Of a stretch of DNA of 32,452 bases, positions 7,316-14,774 are shown in pieces. Made by a program: the position numbers and the translations under genes. The notes beneath the pieces are model-generated. The model saw only the letters and a list, made by a program, of their open reading frames with translations. It had not been told where the DNA came from and searched no databases. Each line of letters begins with the position of its first letter. Position 1 is the stretch's first letter. Source of the stretch: Prolixibacteraceae bacterium. GTDB lineage: Bacteria; Bacteroidota; Bacteroidia; Bacteroidales; Prolixibacteraceae. The stretch is from positions 1 through 32,452 of the forward strand of contig JAIBEZ010000106.1 of NCBI GenBank assembly GCA_019459485.1, read 5' to 3'.

Positions 7316-8373
7316 GATGACTTGAAGTATCTTTTTATATCCGCTTCAGGATGAATAAAATCTGAAATTCCAACCAAATAATCAGCCAGTTGCCGGGCAA
7401 AATAGGGACCGAGCAAAACTCCTTTGGAGCCCAATCCGTTGAAGATTCCTATTCGAGGACATTCTGGATGAACTCCAATTACGGGCTTTCTATCGTGCAT
7501 GGTTGGGCGTATTCCGGCTTTTTGACTGATCATTTCAGGAATTAGCTGAGTGATTTTTTTGAATTTGGCCAGTAATTCTTCGCGGGCGGAATCGGTTGTT
7601 TCCCAGTTAAGTGCATCCCAGGTATAAGTTGCGCCAACTTTGTACCGGTCGTTGCCAGCCGGCATCACGAATACTTCGTCGCTGATGATTTCGTTCATGT
7701 TCAATTCCAGAATTTTCAGCTCGATTATTTCCCCTTTTGAATGTTTGAATTTCAGATTTTGAAAATATGGATTCCGATCAGCGGAGGGGCCTTCACAAAA
7801 AATGATCTTTTCGGCAGTTATATCTTCGTAGCTTACCAAATCAGCCTTGATGCTAAGTTCTTCGAAATCAAATTTTACTTTTCTGAGGGAATTTTGCTGC
7901 GTTAAGAATTCTGAAGATGCTGAAATAAGTTTTTGTAAATCAAGTCTTCCGGATTTGTTAACGCAACCAAAGCTGTAATGGTTGGTAATGTTACTATTCC
8001 TGAAATTTAAGTTCGTTTCTGCATCAATATAGGTCTCAATTTGGTTGGCGAATGCCTTCTTTTTCCAAAAAACAGCACCTTCTTCGCTTAGGAATTTCAA
8101 CATCCGACCGGGATAATACAGTTCTTCTTCCAGCAAATCTTCGAGTTGATGGTAGGTTTTTTCCATTTGAGGAAAAGCATCATCCACCAGCCAGCTTTTT
8201 GTCATCCGCCGAAAAACAACCGGATTGATTATTCCTGCAGCCACCAACGAAGCTTTTGGTGCCGCAGGATCGTCGAAAACCAGAACCGTTTTATTTTGCC
8301 TGAAAAGTTCGCTTGCAAGCAACGTTCCGGCAAGACCCTGACCCACGAGGATAAAATCAACGTTCATAGTCAT
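7255..8373 (-). CDS. FAD-dependent oxidoreductase (DAO family)
   Basis: This 372-residue protein has an N-terminal Rossmann motif (DFILVGQGLAGTLLASELF) typical of FAD-dependent amino-acid oxidase/DadA/ThiO-like enzymes. The C-terminal FAD-binding segment reads FNGLGSKGVLLGPYFARQLA, and AGIRPTMHDRKPVIG just before it is also a DAO hallmark. Such enzymes oxidise an amine, amino acid or modified base in the cytoplasm. The substrate here is unknown. An alternative ATG at 8367 lies two codons into the frame. The last 20 or so residues are coded by a direct repeat that also exists in the intergenic region (7183-7221), so the C terminus was probably replaced or extended by a repeat. It is alone in its transcription unit and lies downstream of a tandem-repeat array. 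Confidence 0.82.
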   Translation of the reverse strand: MTMNVDFILVGQGLAGTLLASELFRQNKTVLVFDDPAAPKASLVAAGIINPVVFRRMTKSWLVDDAFPQMEKTYHQLEDLLEEELYYPGRMLKFLSEEGAVFWKKKAFANQIETYIDAETNLNFRNSNITNHYSFGCVNKSGRLDLQKLISASSEFLTQQNSLRKVKFDFEELSIKADLVSYEDITAEKIIFCEGPSADRNPYFQNLKFKHSKGEIIELKILELNMNEIISDEVFVMPAGNDRYKVGATYTWDALNWETTDSAREELLAKFKKITQLIPEMISQKAGIRPTMHDRKPVIGVHPECPRIGIFNGLGSKGVLLGPYFARQLADYLVGISDFIHPEADIKRYFKSSPSSDQGAKKGILRSGFEKL

Positions 8374-8429
8374 ACAAAGCGTTTAGGGGAATAGATTGTT
8401 CAGAAATAGGAAAAAGTAAATATTAAGCG

Positions 8430-8597
8430 AATTATTCCGAAGTATGAAAGTTTTCGCGCCTGGAAAGATTAAATTATTCTGAAGGAAAAAAGTTTCTGCC
8501 CTTGGAAAGAATGAATCATTCCGAAGAGAGATTGAATTATTCCGAAGCGGGAAAGTTTCCGTCCCCGGAAGGAATGAGTTATTCCCAGGGGAGAATG
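8430..8597. repeat. Tandem array of eight exact 21-bp units
   Basis: Eight units, each exactly 21 bp, fill this stretch. Two types alternate as A B A B A A B A. Type A reads AATTATTCCGAAG plus eight variable bases (starts at 8430, 8472, 8514, 8535, 8577). Type B reads TTTC...GGAA(A/G)GA(A/T)T(G/A) (starts at 8451, 8493, 8556). No unit has gained or lost a base. The array is open in a codon-aligned frame on the minus strand. On the plus strand it is also open apart from one TGA in the first unit, giving repeated NYSE-type heptapeptides. There are no unique spacers, so it is not a CRISPR. It may be a coding minisatellite or helically phased DNA, because 21 bp is two turns. Confidence 0.88.
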
Positions 8598-8636
8598 TTT
8601 TATTATTAGGAGAGAAAAGGTGTTTCCTTGATGATT

Positions 8637-8993
8637 TTATTTTCCAATACCCTTATAGTTTTCGCTTGCTTCAGCCACTTGGTTAAGTGGTGGGATTTCC
8701 GGAGACGAAATATCATCATTTTTGGTTTGGACGATTTCCGGTAGCGGTTTAAAACCGATTACAGGCGCTTTGCCAATAGCCAGTGAAAGTTCGATCAGCT
8801 TTTTAAGCGTATAATTGAATTCTCCTTTCATTACTTGCGATACATATCCTTTTGATACGCCGAGTTGTTCGGCAAACTGGCTTTGAGTGATTTTGTTATC
8901 TTTTAAATAGGCTGTTACCTGGCTAAAAATTTCGTTTTGAATGGTTTCCAACCAGTACTCAGGTTTGGTCACTAAATCTTCGTGTTTAAGCAT
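8637..8993 (-). CDS. higA: XRE-family antitoxin (HigA-like)
   Basis: This 118-residue protein has a helix-turn-helix at about residues 34-75 (TQSQFAEQLGVSKGYVSQVM), the XRE/Cro type found in HigA antitoxins. Its C-terminal tail (about 95-118) is short and polar. It follows the toxin gene by only 11 bases on the same strand, the inverted order (toxin first) typical of higBA. It would neutralise the toxin and repress the operon, probably at the palindrome upstream of the toxin. The start ATG at 8993 is the first in frame. Confidence 0.85.
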   Translation of the reverse strand: MLKHEDLVTKPEYWLETIQNEIFSQVTAYLKDNKITQSQFAEQLGVSKGYVSQVMKGEFNYTLKKLIELSLAIGKAPVIGFKPLPEIVQTKNDDISSPEIPPLNQVAEASENYKGIGK

Positions 8994-9004
8994 TATTCTT
9001 AGTT

Positions 9005-9388
9005 TTAACGATTCAAATATTCCTTTTTTATCCGGCGAAAATGATTGATATCCTTCTGTTGTGTTATCTTTTTTCCGCCGCAGACAATTACCCTTCCGGT
9101 TTTCTCTTCGTGGAACAGGTACACGCGCAAATGCCTGGTTTTGATTTCATATTCCTTAACCAATTCCTTTTTCGGAGTGATATTCCTGAATTTTTCTTTT
9201 GGCAATAATTTGCCGTCAGCGATCTCCTTCAACCGGGTTTGAATAGTTACTAATTCAGAAACATAGGAACCTTCACTTTCAATTTGGCTTTCAAAATCAT
9301 CATATTCACAGTGGTTGTTCACCAGTAACTTGAAAATTTTGATTCGCCCAGCAATTTCATCTATGTATTTTAGTGCAAATTTATTCAT
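9005..9388 (-). CDS. higB: RelE/HigB-type toxin
   Basis: This 127-residue protein resembles the HigB/RelE ribonuclease-like toxin fold. It is rich in lysine and arginine and ends in a basic segment (HEEKTGRVIVCGGKKITQQK then HFRRIKKEYLNR) like the C-terminal strands and helix of this family. Active-site assignment is uncertain. The family cuts mRNA on the ribosome. The gene precedes the antitoxin gene with an 11-base gap, as in higBA operons. The N-terminal 60 residues are longer and more acidic than in classic RelE, so it may belong to a distinct HigB subgroup. Confidence 0.78.
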   Translation of the reverse strand: MNKFALKYIDEIAGRIKIFKLLVNNHCEYDDFESQIESEGSYVSELVTIQTRLKEIADGKLLPKEKFRNITPKKELVKEYEIKTRHLRVYLFHEEKTGRVIVCGGKKITQQKDINHFRRIKKEYLNR

Positions 9389-9395
9389 TAAAGTT

Positions 9396-9407
9396 TAGTT
9401 ATAACTA
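9396..9407. promoter_or_regulatory. Perfect palindrome, probable HigBA operator
   Basis: TAGTTATAACTA is a perfect 12-bp palindrome starting 8 bases upstream of the toxin start codon. Symmetry extends to 20 bp (9392-9411) with one mismatched pair. Its position and size fit an autorepression site for a HigA dimer. This is inferred from position; binding is not shown. Confidence 0.55.
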
Positions 9408-9425
9408 TACTTTCTTTTGTTTTTA

Positions 9426-10268
9426 TTACTTTTTGTCCTTCTTTAATTCCAGACTTACAAAAACCGGTTGATGATCGGATGGATATCGTTGATCTTTTGA
9501 ATCGGTGAGCACAGCATACCGTTTTACTTCAATGTTATCACTTACAAAAACATAGTCGATGCGGTCTTTCATCGGAGCATCGAACTTGAAAGCGTTGAAA
9601 GTTCCTTCCGGGCCGTAAGGTGGTTTTTTGCTGATTTCACGTGAATCTTTCAGCTCTCCTGTAATTAACGAAATTGGTTCTTTGTCAGGCGTCAGGTTAA
9701 AGTCGCCCATCAAAATTACCGGTAATTTATCCGTGTTTAATTCTTTGATCTTTCGTAGAATCAATTTGGCAGATTCGCTTCTTGCCTTGTTGCCAACGTG
9801 ATCGAAATGTGTATTTAAAACCATGAACTTACCACCGGTTTTATGCTCTTTCAGTATAATCCAGGTGCATACCCGATTGCATGCCGCATCCCAGCCCATT
9901 CCCGGTTTTTCGGGTGTTTCGGATAACCAGAATCCACCCTGTTTCAGCGCTTTGAATTTCTCGGAATCATAGAAAATAGGAGAGTATTCACCCGCTTTTT
10001 TACCATCATCGCGACCAACACCCACCCATTTCATCTTTGGCAAATCGGCTTGAATATCTTCAATCTGACCAATAAAAGCTTCCTGAAGTCCAAATATTTC
10101 AGCCTGATGGAAATCGAGCAAAGCACTCACCTGACTGCTCCGGTTTGGCCAGGCATTTACGCCGTCAGACGGAGTGTTCATACGAATATTGTAGGTCATT
10201 ACACGAAGGTTTTGAGCCATTGCCAGATTACAGGTCAACATTAATAAGATAAAAGTAATACGTTTCAT
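9426..10268 (-). CDS. Secreted endonuclease/exonuclease/phosphatase-fold enzyme
   Basis: This protein (280 residues from the ATG at 10268) has a signal peptide (MKRITFILLMLTCNLAMA-Q) and the full EEP-fold motif set: MTYNIRMN, GLQEAF (metal-binding Glu), LNTHFDHVGN, ILMGDFNLTP, RIDYVFV and YPSDHQPV. These give a divalent-metal phosphodiesterase active site with a terminal DH pair. Family members in Bacteroidota are secreted and may hydrolyse phosphodiesters in DNA, sphingomyelin-like lipids or phosphoinositides. The substrate is not decided by the sequence. I choose the ATG at 10268 rather than the one at 10277, because it makes a four-base ATGA overlap with the upstream esterase stop and starts the signal peptide correctly. 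It is co-transcribed with that esterase. Confidence 0.88.
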   Translation of the reverse strand: MKRITFILLMLTCNLAMAQNLRVMTYNIRMNTPSDGVNAWPNRSSQVSALLDFHQAEIFGLQEAFIGQIEDIQADLPKMKWVGVGRDDGKKAGEYSPIFYDSEKFKALKQGGFWLSETPEKPGMGWDAACNRVCTWIILKEHKTGGKFMVLNTHFDHVGNKARSESAKLILRKIKELNTDKLPVILMGDFNLTPDKEPISLITGELKDSREISKKPPYGPEGTFNAFKFDAPMKDRIDYVFVSDNIEVKRYAVLTDSKDQRYPSDHQPVFVSLELKKDKK

Positions 10269-11233
10269 TCGGTACAAAAATTATAGGTTTGGTAATTGCA
10301 GGGTTTGTTGTCGGTTTTTATAACCGTAACCCGTTGTTCAGTTCCGTTGTTCAGGATAAAAGAGTAGCAGAAATCAACAATTTCGTTGAAGTTCGCAGTC
10401 ATTGGTTTACCGGCAATTTCGTGTGCCGAATTGCAATAAGTATAAAGCCAGAAGGGAGTTTCGGTTTCTCTGAGCTTTGCAGCAATGGTGTTCGCGCCGT
10501 GTAAAATCAAATAGCCGGGTTGATTTTCCTTGCAGTAATGGTGCGATGCCGATGCATAAGGAACCAGATTGTCGCAGGTTCCGTGAAAAAGCAGCGAAGG
10601 AACGGCTGATTCTTTAAAAATCCGTGAAGTATCCGGAATTGCACCGGCCATCGAGATAACCCCCGCATACGATACAGGACCGCTGTCGAGCCCATAGCAG
10701 TAGGGAGGTTGGTAAGCTGCATTTAGCACTGCTTCGGCGCCGGCGCTGCTACCGGAAAGAATTATTTTTTGCGGATCGATTCCCATTTTATCCCGTTGCT
10801 GAATCATGAAAAAAGTGGCATCCTGAATGTCTTCCACAGCTTTGTTGAAAGTATTTAATTTGTCAACAGCAGGACAATCGCAGCCAAAACCGGTTTCGGT
10901 TCCTTTTCGGGTCAGCCGGTAAGTAATGGAAGCGGCCACATAGCCGCGTCTGGCAAGCTTACTGCAAAATTCCTGAGTACCTTTTTCATCTCTTTTTCCG
11001 CCTGAAAAACCACCGCCATGCACATAAATTATCAGCGGGCGGTTTGCCTGATTTTCGAATGCCGGAAAGTATGCATCAAGATCGAGCGACTGTCCGTCTT
11101 TGAAAGCATACGTATAAGTTTCTACCCTGACAGAATCGGTAATTTCATCTTTGTAACGTTCCTGTGCGGAAATATTCAGGCTAAAAAAAAGAATGGGAAG
11201 GGTGACTTTAAAAAAAAATGAAAAATGCTTCAT
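10265..11233 (-). CDS. Secreted alpha/beta-hydrolase esterase
   Basis: This 322-residue protein starts with a signal peptide (MKHFSFFFKVTLPILFFSLNISA-Q). It shows the alpha/beta-hydrolase esterase elements: an oxyanion motif (HGGGFSGGKRD), the nucleophile elbow GSSAG with S163, a likely catalytic Asp in GTCDNLVPY and His in NSAHEIAG. This resembles the carboxylesterase/acetyl-xylan-esterase-like group, which removes acyl groups from sugars or small esters. I use the ATG at 11233, since the 22 extra residues of the longer frame would put a hydrophilic stretch before the signal peptide. It lies back to back with the nitroreductase gene (65 bp apart) and overlaps the next gene by four bases, so the pair probably works in the periplasm on related substrates. 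Confidence 0.86.
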   Translation of the reverse strand: MKHFSFFFKVTLPILFFSLNISAQERYKDEITDSVRVETYTYAFKDGQSLDLDAYFPAFENQANRPLIIYVHGGGFSGGKRDEKGTQEFCSKLARRGYVAASITYRLTRKGTETGFGCDCPAVDKLNTFNKAVEDIQDATFFMIQQRDKMGIDPQKIILSGSSAGAEAVLNAAYQPPYCYGLDSGPVSYAGVISMAGAIPDTSRIFKESAVPSLLFHGTCDNLVPYASASHHYCKENQPGYLILHGANTIAAKLRETETPFWLYTYCNSAHEIAGKPMTANFNEIVDFCYSFILNNGTEQRVTVIKTDNKPCNYQTYNFCTE

Positions 11234-11297
11234 GAAGGTTGATTTGTAGTATATGTTTTTATTGAAAAACTGGTTAAATTTATAAAAAAATAGCGGC

Positions 11298-12212
11298 ATG
11301 GCAATAATTACAAGCAGAACCAGTGAAAATGGCAGGATTCATATTTTGTATGATCGCTGCAACTCGTGCGGACTTTGCGTAAAAGTATGCAAGGATTTTT
11401 CGCTTATCATGAAGAATAATAGGCTGGAAGTGAGTGATCATCCATTGTTCGGTTGCACGGGATGTGGACATTGCATGGCGGTTTGTACAAGCCATGCCAT
11501 TGAAATATCAGGACGTGAAATTTCAGTGAACGACCTGATTGATTTATCGGAAATGAAAGACAAAACCAGTTACGATCAGCTTAAAAACCTGATGGTGGGC
11601 CGGCGCAGTATCCGCGATTTTAAGGACAGGGAAGTAGGAGAGGAGCTGGTCGAAAAAATAATTGAAGCAGCCGTTTCTGCACCAATGGGTTTGCCTCCGT
11701 CTGATGTTCAGCTAATTGTTTTCAGGGGAAAAGACAAAGTTCGGGAGTTTTCATTTGATGTGATCGACTATTTTAATAAAATCAGTTGGGTGTTTTCAAA
11801 GAAATTTATCTGGATTTGGCGATTATTTGGAAAAGAATCCTACCAAACGATGAAAAGTTTTGGCAACCCTCTCGTAAATTTCATGGTTGAAACGAAAGAA
11901 AAAAATGAAAACTATTTATTGTATGATGCACCATTGGCGATGTATTTTATGTCATCGCCGTATGCCGATCCTGCCGATCCGTATATTCCGGCGACCTACG
12001 CCATGTTGGCCGCCGAAAGCATGGGATTGGGCACTTGCATGATCGGGAGTATTCATCCGGTGATTCAGTATGGCGCCAGAAAGTTGAAACAAAAATGGAA
12101 TATTCCGCCAAAAGCTCCTTCCGGAATTGTGGTTATTTTTGGTTATCCGAAATACAAATACAAATCAGGAATAAAAAGGACTTTTGCTGACGTTAAGTTT
12201 TTTACCAACTAA
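11298..12212 (+). CDS. Ferredoxin-nitroreductase fusion
   Basis: This 304-residue protein has two domains. Residues 14-70 form a two-cluster ferredoxin domain with C21/C24/C27/C31 (CNSCGLCVKVC) and C53/C56/C59/C63 (CTGCGHCMAVC). From residue 97 (MVGRRSIRDFKDREV) it continues as an FMN-binding nitroreductase domain, with the RRS-R start motif and GLGTCMIG near the end. Such fusions are common in anaerobes. They reduce nitro compounds, quinones or other acceptors using electrons fed directly from ferredoxin instead of NAD(P)H. The true substrate is unknown. It is divergent from the esterase and convergent with the YhcH gene, so it forms its own transcription unit. Confidence 0.9.
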   Translation: MAIITSRTSENGRIHILYDRCNSCGLCVKVCKDFSLIMKNNRLEVSDHPLFGCTGCGHCMAVCTSHAIEISGREISVNDLIDLSEMKDKTSYDQLKNLMVGRRSIRDFKDREVGEELVEKIIEAAVSAPMGLPPSDVQLIVFRGKDKVREFSFDVIDYFNKISWVFSKKFIWIWRLFGKESYQTMKSFGNPLVNFMVETKEKNENYLLYDAPLAMYFMSSPYADPADPYIPATYAMLAAESMGLGTCMIGSIHPVIQYGARKLKQKWNIPPKAPSGIVVIFGYPKYKYKSGIKRTFADVKFFTN

Positions 12213-12288
12213 TTTGTGATTAACGATCAACGATTGCAGATTTTTTTCCCATCATCGATCGTTAATCGTTAATCTTCAATCGTTAATC
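12213..12288. terminator. Likely bidirectional terminator with CGTTAATC repeats
   Basis: Between two convergent genes, GATTAACGATC (12218-12228) and its complement (12257-12267) form an 11-bp inverted repeat. The loop carries a T run (12241-12247). CGTTAATC appears three times in the right half (12260-12267, 12267-12274, 12281-12288). The position suits transcription stop on both strands. The repeat structure is clear, but the terminator call is inference. Confidence 0.5.
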
Positions 12289-12738
12289 CTATACCTTCAC
12301 TTTCACAACCACCTTCTTCACTTTTTCCGGACCGTCAATCTGCATACATGGCCGGTGAACATCCTGCGGAAAGAAAACTGCGAACATTCCAGTTTCTAAA
12401 ATCAGCGGAGTTGTTTCTCCTGAAAAGAAAACAATGTCTTTTTCAGGATTATAAGCTGAAGTTACCTCCTGATTTTTAAGTGTCACAAATCCAATCGCTT
12501 CTTTTCCTGAAACAATGTACTGAATATCGGCATAGATTTGATGGGCTTCCAGACGGCAATCTTCAGGTTTTTTGCTGTCATATTCGCTTACCAGAGCAAA
12601 AACATCCTTGCCTTCAATTTCATATCGACCAATTTCGATGGCCTGTAAATCAGTATTTTTCAGGAATTCGAAACCTTTTTTCAGGTTTTCGCTGATGCAA
12701 GTATAAAAGGCGGCATTTTCAAGTTTATCAAGAATCAT
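12289..12738 (-). CDS. YhcH/YjgK/YiaL-family protein
   Basis: This 149-residue protein belongs to the DUF386 family (YhcH, YjgK, YiaL, EbgC). The single cupin-like domain shows the family run KPEDCRLEAHQIYADIQYI, the Glu/Asp pair in YNPEKDIVFFSGE and the C-terminal FFPQDVHRPCM segment with metal-binding histidines. Family members are linked to handling free sugars such as sialic acid or gluconate, possibly as metal-dependent isomerases or mutarotases. The exact reaction here is unknown. The frame opens upstream only at a TTG (12744). ATG at 12738 (MILDKLENA) is the better start. Confidence 0.85.
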   Translation of the reverse strand: MILDKLENAAFYTCISENLKKGFEFLKNTDLQAIEIGRYEIEGKDVFALVSEYDSKKPEDCRLEAHQIYADIQYIVSGKEAIGFVTLKNQEVTSAYNPEKDIVFFSGETTPLILETGMFAVFFPQDVHRPCMQIDGPEKVKKVVVKVKV

Positions 12739-12827
12739 ATTCAATATTTATTTGATAAATTAATTTCAAAATCAAATCAATCGATTGCAATTGACGGGTC
12801 AAAGATACTTTTTTTAAACCAATCTAT

Positions 12828-12835
12828 TATTTTTG
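12828..12835 (+). promoter_or_regulatory. Putative -7 element (TATTTTTG) for the OmpA-family lipoprotein
   Basis: TATTTTTG matches the Bacteroidota TAnnTTTG -7 consensus and sits 32 bases upstream of the ATG at 12867. No TTG was found at the usual -33 spacing. Confidence is based on the -7 match and the lack of other features in the gap. Confidence 0.45.
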
Positions 12836-12866
12836 TGTTTAATTGTTAAATATAAAATTTAAAGAA

Positions 12867-13562
12867 ATGAACACGATTTCAATGTTTAAAGGAAAAATGT
12901 TTAGAGTGTTGTCACTGATGCTGATTGTCAGTGTTTTAGTTGGCTGTAAAAGCTGGAACAACACCGGGAAGGGCGCTGCAATTGGAGTTGGTGCCGGAGT
13001 GCTGTTGGGTGCCGGGATCGGTAAACTTGCCGGGAATACAGCTGCCGGGGCTGCCGTGGGAGCTGCTGTCGGTGGTGCAAGTGGTGCTGTGATCGGAAAA
13101 TACATGGACAAACAAGCCGCTGAAATGGAGGCAGAAATGGAAGCTGCTAAAATCGAACGGGTTGGCGAAAGTATCAAAGTCACCTTTGATTCAGGGCTTT
13201 TATTTGCCATCAATTCGAGTACTTTGAGTGTGAAATCAAAGGATGAACTGAAGAAATTTTCAGAAGTGCTCAATAAATATCCCGATACAAATCTTTTCAT
13301 CAACGGTCATACCGACGATACCGGTTCTGATGAGTTGAACCAGAATTTATCTGAAAAGCGTGCTGCAAGTGTTGCCAATTATCTCAACAGCCTGAATGTT
13401 GCTGCAACCAGACTTACAATTGCCGGTTTTGGCGAAACACAGCCATTGGTTGAAAATACTTCTGCTGCAAACCGTGCTTTGAATCGTCGGGTTGAAGTGA
13501 TTGTAAATGCCAATGCCGATTTGGTAAAAGCTGCCGAAAGTGGCGAATTGCAGGTGAAATAA
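12867..13562 (+). CDS. OmpA-family outer-membrane lipoprotein
   Basis: This protein (231 residues from the ATG at 12867) carries a lipoprotein signal ending in LVGC with C27 as the lipidation site. A glycine/alanine-rich glycine-zipper segment follows (about residues 35-80, containing GAAVGAAVGGASGAVIG). A helical linker then leads to an OmpA C-terminal peptidoglycan-binding domain from about residue 100. That domain has the hallmark NGHTDDTGSDELNQNLSEKR and the end motif NRALNRRVEV. It would anchor the outer membrane to peptidoglycan. The frame also opens at a TTG at 12843, but the ATG at 12867 gives the correct signal peptide. It shares a terminator with convergent prmA. Confidence 0.93.
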   Translation: MNTISMFKGKMFRVLSLMLIVSVLVGCKSWNNTGKGAAIGVGAGVLLGAGIGKLAGNTAAGAAVGAAVGGASGAVIGKYMDKQAAEMEAEMEAAKIERVGESIKVTFDSGLLFAINSSTLSVKSKDELKKFSEVLNKYPDTNLFINGHTDDTGSDELNQNLSEKRAASVANYLNSLNVAATRLTIAGFGETQPLVENTSAANRALNRRVEVIVNANADLVKAAESGELQVK

Positions 13563-13580
13563 TATTTTAAACGATTCAAT

Positions 13581-13622
13581 TACAAATAAAAAAACCGCCA
13601 TTTAGCGGTTTTTTTATTTGTA
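13581..13622. terminator. Bidirectional rho-independent terminator
   Basis: A perfect 18-bp inverted repeat (13581-13598 and 13605-13622) with a six-base loop sits between the OmpA lipoprotein stop (13562) and the prmA stop (13628). The stem has a GC core (CCGC/GCGG) next to seven A's on one side and seven T's on the other. It therefore works as a terminator in both directions. Confidence 0.9.
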
Positions 13623-13627
13623 ATTTT

Positions 13628-14461
13628 TCAGGGTTTGTCAAACGAATAAACCACCCAGTTATTCTTTTCATGAAATCCGGTTTCCCGAAGTCCAAGCGAT
13701 TCTGCTTTTGCTTTTACATCGGGCATGTCGTGGGTATAGAAACCACTCAGAAAGAGTTTCCCTCCTGATTGCAATACACTTTCATAAACAGGCAAATCGT
13801 TTATGATGACATTTTTGTGAATGTTGGCAAAGATGATTTCAAAGCTTTCATTTCCGAGCAAAGTGGCATCACCCAATTTTGCTTCCAGATTGAAAATATT
13901 GTTCAGGCGGGCATTTTCAACGGTGCTTTCAAACGACCATGTGTCGATGTCGATGGCCAACACACTCTTTGCTCCTTTTAACGAAGCGAGCATTCCCAGG
14001 ATTCCGGTTCCGCAACCCATGTCCAAAACAGTTTTTCCTGAAAGATCCATGTTCAGGATTTGTTCGGCCACCAGCGTTGTAGTTTCGTGGTTTCCTGTTC
14101 CGAATGCCATTTTTGGCTCAATTACCAGTTCGAATTCGGCTGGCTCAAATTCAGTGTGAAACGGCGCCCGAACCAGGCAGCGATTGCCTATCAGTAAAGG
14201 TTTGAAATAGTTCTTTTCCCATACTTCGTTCCAGTTCTGATCAGGAATCATTTCATTTTCAACCTGAACGGAAAAGGGTAGGGAAGTGGTAATTTCCCCG
14301 ATTTGTTCCAGATCAACAGTTTCTCCGGGAATGTACCCCATCACCAGTTCTTCGGTTTCATCAAAACTTTCAAAAGAAAGATCAGAAAGTAAAGCGACCA
14401 GTATTTCGCGGTTTTCTTCGCTGTCTGGATTTAGCTTAAAGCTGATTTGTGTATAGTTCAT
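13628..14461 (-). CDS. prmA: Ribosomal protein L11 methyltransferase
   Basis: This 277-residue protein has the PrmA layout: an N-terminal substrate-binding domain (about 1-100), then a class I SAM-dependent methyltransferase domain. The latter shows the PrmA signature PKMAFGTGNHETT, the SAM-binding motif VLDMGCGTGILGM and the acidic residue region AIDIDTWS. The later active-site loop reads IIFANIHKNV. PrmA trimethylates lysines of ribosomal protein L11 in the cytoplasm. Length is close to the family norm. In many Bacteroidota prmA lies next to tpiA. Here it has the same strand and relative order as tpiA, but is about 3.5 kb away behind the accessory block. Confidence 0.95.
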   Translation of the reverse strand: MNYTQISFKLNPDSEENREILVALLSDLSFESFDETEELVMGYIPGETVDLEQIGEITTSLPFSVQVENEMIPDQNWNEVWEKNYFKPLLIGNRCLVRAPFHTEFEPAEFELVIEPKMAFGTGNHETTTLVAEQILNMDLSGKTVLDMGCGTGILGMLASLKGAKSVLAIDIDTWSFESTVENARLNNIFNLEAKLGDATLLGNESFEIIFANIHKNVIINDLPVYESVLQSGGKLFLSGFYTHDMPDVKAKAESLGLRETGFHEKNNWVVYSFDKP

Positions 14462-14774
14462 GATAGTTTAAAGTTTAACGTTTCAAGTTCAAAGTTTGAG
14501 TTACTCCTAAAACTACTTTTTGCCACCAAAACACTAAATCACCAAAACGCACCAATAAATATTACCTGAATTTCAGCTTTTGTGCAATTTGGTGACTTGG
14601 AGACTTGGTGGCATTTTGTTTATTTTTTGACTTTAGGAGTTTACTTAAGTTTAACGTTTCAGGTTCAAAGTTTGTGCTCAAAAAATACATATTTCGCAGC
14701 GGCCAAATGTAGCACAAAGAAAGACCTCCCGTTGCCTGATAGCTTTTGTATGAGATTTCGATTATTTTATTCAG
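14462..14774. repeat. Gene-free stretch with a palindrome flanked by 28-bp direct repeats
   Basis: Two 28-bp direct repeats (14471-14498 and 14647-14674, one mismatch, beginning AAGTTTAACGTTTCA) flank an imperfect inverted repeat. Its outer arms are ACTCCTAAA (14503-14511) and its exact complement (14632-14640). A second, imperfect arm pair follows (14522-14546 and 14588-14612, containing GCCACCAA and TTGGTGGC). The layout resembles a small non-autonomous element, but the long direct repeats could also be part of a common intergenic repeat family. No gene is visible. The part after 14675 is plain AT-rich DNA. Confidence 0.72.

Noticed and set aside
8430-8597. CRISPR-like array
   Set aside because: Units are contiguous 21-mers with no unique spacers, and no cas gene is near.
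12839-13303. Minus-strand frame opposite the OmpA lipoprotein
   Set aside because: Its alanine/proline-rich content is the mirror of the glycine-zipper codons of the real gene.
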